A stretch of DNA of 35,076 nt from Planctomycetota bacterium (GTDB lineage: Bacteria; Planctomycetota; MHYJ01; JACPRB01), in the NCBI GenBank assembly GCA_016190155.1, contig JACPRB010000306.1, positions 1 to 35,076 on the forward strand, written 5' to 3'. A program made the position numbers and the translations under genes. The notes beneath the pieces are model-generated. The model saw only the letters and a list, made by a program, of their open reading frames with translations. It made no database searches and had not been told where the DNA came from. Below are positions 32,033 to 35,076 of this stretch, in pieces (position 1 is the stretch's first letter; every line of letters starts with the position of its first letter).

Positions 32033-33873
32033 ACCACCGGCAGCCCCGTCGCGCCGATGGGCGTCCCGGGCCTCGGCCACGGCAGCCCCGCCGCCTTCGC
32101 CTCCGCCCGATCCTTCGCCATCGTCCACGTCGCCTGATAATCCCGCCACAGATGCGCGCGAGATACGCCGACGTCCAGATGATCCCACGGCAGCGGCTCT
32201 TCGGCGGCGAACTCGCGGCGCGCATACAAGTCCGGATCGATCCCCGCCGCGGCGAAGCTCTCCATCCACCGCTCGAAGTCGAAGAACTCGCGCCACTCGT
32301 CGAACTTCGCGCCGCGCTTGTGCGCCTCGATGAGCGCCTTCCCCACCGGCCGGCCGCCCCGGGCGAGCACCGCCTCGACATAGCTCGTCCGCGGATCGTG
32401 CATCTTGAGGTGCACGCGCGAACCCCGCGACACTTGGGCCAACCGCCTCTCCACGTCCTGCAGGTACGCGAAGTCCTTCTGGCCGGCGAACTGGAACGGC
32501 GTGTGCGGCTTGGGAATGAAGGGGCTGATCGTGACGTTCACATCCGCGGCCTGCCCGCGCACCTCCTTGCCGATCAGGCTGATCCTCTTCGACGTCTCGA
32601 CGATGCCCCGCAGATCCTCCTCGGTCTCCGCCGGCAGCCCGATCATGAAGTAGAGCTTCACGTGATTCCAGCCCTCCTGGAACGCCGCCCGCGCCGTCGC
32701 CAGGAGATCCTCGTCGTGGATGGGCTTGCGGATGATCTTGCGCAGCTCCTCGCTTCCCGCCTCGGGCGCGACGGTGAAGCCGCTCTTGCGCACCGTCTTC
32801 ATCAGCGCGGGCAGCTCCCGCAGCTTGCCGTCCACCCGCAGGCTCGGCAGCGACACGCTGACCCGCCGCGCCTTGAATCGCGCGTTGAGCCGCGTCATCA
32901 GCTCGTGGATCCAGGGATAATCGCCGCTCGACAGCGACGTGAGGGCGATCTCGTCGTAGCCCGTGTTCGCGTAGGCGGTCTCGGCCTGCCGCACCAGGTG
33001 CTCGACCGGCCGCAAGCGCAGCTTGTTCTTGAAGTTCACGGCGTGGCAGAACTTGCATCGATGCCGGCAGCCGCGCATGATCTCGAGGTTGATTCGGTCG
33101 TGCACCACCTCCACGTACGGCACGATGGGCTTGACCGGATAGAACGCGTCCTCCAGAGACGGAACGACCGCCTTCTTGACCGGGAAGGGCGCCCCGTCAC
33201 GCGCGACGATTCTGGTCAGTCGGCCGTCCGCTCCCCACTCGAAATCGTACAGCGCCGGCACGTACGCGCCCGGCACCTTTTCCGCGCAGAGCTTCACATA
33301 CGCGTTGCGGCTCCACCCGCCTCGGCGCACCTCCTGCAGCGCATCGATCATCGCGGCCATCGCGACCTCGCCGTCGCCCAGGATCAGCACGTCGAAGAAC
33401 TCCGCGACCGGCTCGGGATACGACGCGTTCACGCCGCCGCCGACGACGATCGGATCGCGCTCGCCGCGCTCCCCGGCGTACAGGGGAATGCCGGCCAACT
33501 CCATCATGTTGATGAAGTTCGTGTACCCCATCTCGCTCTGGAGGCTGAAGCCGACGATGTCGAAGTCGCGCACCGGCCGGTGGCCGTCCACCGTGAACAG
33601 CGGAATCCCGTCGGCGCGCAGGCGCTCCTCGAGGTCCGGCCACGGCGCGAAGAAGCGTTCGCACAAGGCGTCGGGGCGGGCGTTCACCAAACCGTACAGG
33701 ATCTGGACGCCCAGATGCGCCATCCCGATCTTGTAGGCGTCCGGGAAGCCGACGGCGACGCGCACCTGGACATCGTTCCAGCCCTTGCGGACGGAGTTCC
33801 ACTCCGCGCCGATGTATTGGCTCGGCGTCTGCACGAACGGCAGGTGCCGTTCGATTCGATCCCAAAGCATCAT
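32023..33873 (-). CDS. TIGR03960-type B12-binding-like radical SAM protein
   Basis: PSQYIGAEWNSVRKGWNDVQVRVAVGFPDAYKIGMAHLGVQILYGLVNARPDALCERFFAPWPDLEERLR...; cluster motif RGCRHRCKFCHA (CxxxCxxC). Confidence 0.92.
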   Translation of the reverse strand: MMLWDRIERHLPFVQTPSQYIGAEWNSVRKGWNDVQVRVAVGFPDAYKIGMAHLGVQILYGLVNARPDALCERFFAPWPDLEERLRADGIPLFTVDGHRPVRDFDIVGFSLQSEMGYTNFINMMELAGIPLYAGERGERDPIVVGGGVNASYPEPVAEFFDVLILGDGEVAMAAMIDALQEVRRGGWSRNAYVKLCAEKVPGAYVPALYDFEWGADGRLTRIVARDGAPFPVKKAVVPSLEDAFYPVKPIVPYVEVVHDRINLEIMRGCRHRCKFCHAVNFKNKLRLRPVEHLVRQAETAYANTGYDEIALTSLSSGDYPWIHELMTRLNARFKARRVSVSLPSLRVDGKLRELPALMKTVRKSGFTVAPEAGSEELRKIIRKPIHDEDLLATARAAFQEGWNHVKLYFMIGLPAETEEDLRGIVETSKRISLIGKEVRGQAADVNVTISPFIPKPHTPFQFAGQKDFAYLQDVERRLAQVSRGSRVHLKMHDPRTSYVEAVLARGGRPVGKALIEAHKRGAKFDEWREFFDFERWMESFAAAGIDPDLYARREFAAEEPLPWDHLDVGVSRAHLWRDYQATWTMAKDRAEAKAAGLPWPRPGTPIGATGLPVVNP

Positions 33874-34068
33874 TTCAGGGGTCACGTTCGCATGGCCCGG
33901 AGCGCGGATACTATGCCAAGGACGCACGCCCGGCGCCAGAGTCGCCTATCTTCGCAGTGTACGGAACCAAAGCGAATATAAGGATCGGTGAGAAGGAGAT
34001 TCAAGGCGAGAGAGCGCCCGAAAAGTCGAATGGGAGTGTGAGGGTTGATCGATGCGCGAGGTGCGCTC

Positions 34069-35064
34069 ATGAGAACACTCACATGGGTTTGGGTCGTCGC
34101 GCTCCATATCCTCGCTTGCGTATCGGCGGCGGGACAGGATCGCCCATATGGCCCCGAGGTGGACCGGCCTCGGCTCTTCACGGATCAGGAGGCCGCCGCC
34201 CGGCAGGTGATGGATCTCCTGGGCGTCAATACCGAGAAGGTCCGTGTCACCTATCACGATGGCGGCACGGCAACCGCAAGGCTGGCCACTGCACGTGGCG
34301 ATAAGGCGCACATCGAGGTCAATCTGGGGGCACTGCAGGACATAGCCACTCCTCCCTCTTCCGCCCTCTTCCACGAGTTCTGGCATTACTTTCAATCCCT
34401 TTACTATGACGGAGGAGAGGATCCGACTACCTGTGAGCCTCGGCATCCACTGCACCCCACTGCCATGGGTTGTGCATATCAGGACCTGGGCCTACGCCTT
34501 GGCAGGAAGAATCCGTTCGAGGCGGAAGCGTACCTCGTGGGAGAAGCCCTTGCCGAACTCTTCGCACGCCCGCAGAAGAAGAGGATCCCCGACGGATTCT
34601 ACACACCACCTCGGAAGAAAATCCTCGGGTTCATCCCCTGGCCGCTGAGGAACAAGCCCGTTCCTGTGAACCGGTTTGTGTACGATCCAGACCAACCCTT
34701 CATTCGAAACTCCCCGGATACATTTCCGGAGGACATCCGGCGCATCCTCTCGTACCTGCTGCCTCAGCTGGAGGCCGCTTGGGAAGGCACGGGCAAGAAC
34801 CCCACCCATCTGAACGTCCTTCGCGAACGCATGGAGCAGCTCTCTGCCGTTGAGAATGGCACCGGCAACCCGAATGAAAGATCAGGCCCCAAGGTGGCCC
34901 AAGCCCGATCCCTGTCCACCGGTATCATGCTCGACATGGCTCGGATGAGCTTGGACGCGGTCTCCTGGGCGCCGCCTTCGCACGACACCGCGCAAGAAGA
35001 GGCTGCGGAGCCTTCCCGGGCGGGCGTACAATCCGCTATCGAGCAGATGGTCGGCACGCCTTGA
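34069..35064 (+). CDS. Secreted putative zincin metallopeptidase-like protein
   Basis: Signal peptide MRTLTWVWVVALHILACVSAAGQ; SALFHEFWHYFQSLYYD (HExxH) with downstream NPFEAEAYLVGEALAEL as possible third-ligand region. Confidence 0.55.
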   Translation: MRTLTWVWVVALHILACVSAAGQDRPYGPEVDRPRLFTDQEAAARQVMDLLGVNTEKVRVTYHDGGTATARLATARGDKAHIEVNLGALQDIATPPSSALFHEFWHYFQSLYYDGGEDPTTCEPRHPLHPTAMGCAYQDLGLRLGRKNPFEAEAYLVGEALAELFARPQKKRIPDGFYTPPRKKILGFIPWPLRNKPVPVNRFVYDPDQPFIRNSPDTFPEDIRRILSYLLPQLEAAWEGTGKNPTHLNVLRERMEQLSAVENGTGNPNERSGPKVAQARSLSTGIMLDMARMSLDAVSWAPPSHDTAQEEAAEPSRAGVQSAIEQMVGTP

Positions 35065-35076
35065 CCCGCCTCATGA

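Noticed and set aside
1-35076. tRNA, rRNA, CRISPR array, prophage
   Set aside because: No tRNA-like cloverleaf, rRNA core, direct-repeat/spacer array or phage structural gene was recognised by eye; tRNAscan-SE and CRISPR finders would be decisive.

Overview
This 35 kb window is GC-rich bacterial chromosome, mostly minus-strand, with housekeeping genes set among accessory regulatory genes. The large Ser/Thr-kinase-TPR protein, FGE-sulfatase-type protein and orphan zinc-finger anti-sigma factor suggest a Planctomycetes-like or related lineage (inference only). Confident genes: nuoD, nuoB, ispG, mutL, trxB, a YitJ-type homocysteine methyltransferase/MTHFR, a DUF84/YjjX NTPase, a PHP histidinol-phosphatase, a TIGR03960-type radical SAM protein and a YmfF-like M16 protein. 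The left end (about 250-2180) is a decayed mobile-element junction with a frameshifted transposase, a 32-bp perfect palindrome and truncated neighbours. Main points of interest: (1) nuoB reads full length only through an in-frame UGA at the first Cys of its conserved CC Fe-S motif (FGIA-UGA-C-AIEMM), with a hairpin that fits the bacterial SECIS rule, so it is either a selenocysteine NuoB or a point-nonsense allele; (2) a PSP1/RicT domain fused to a Rieske [2Fe-2S] domain directly upstream of nuoB; (3) a duplicated nuoD start that creates a 27-aa uORF coupled to nuoD by TGATG; (4) intergenic arrays with strict 8-bp period, several arranged as inverted hairpins; (5) a tandem-PilZ / coiled-coil / PilZ operon; (6) a small Sm-like protein with an acidic tail. 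No rRNA, tRNA, CRISPR array or selenocysteine machinery was recognised in the window.
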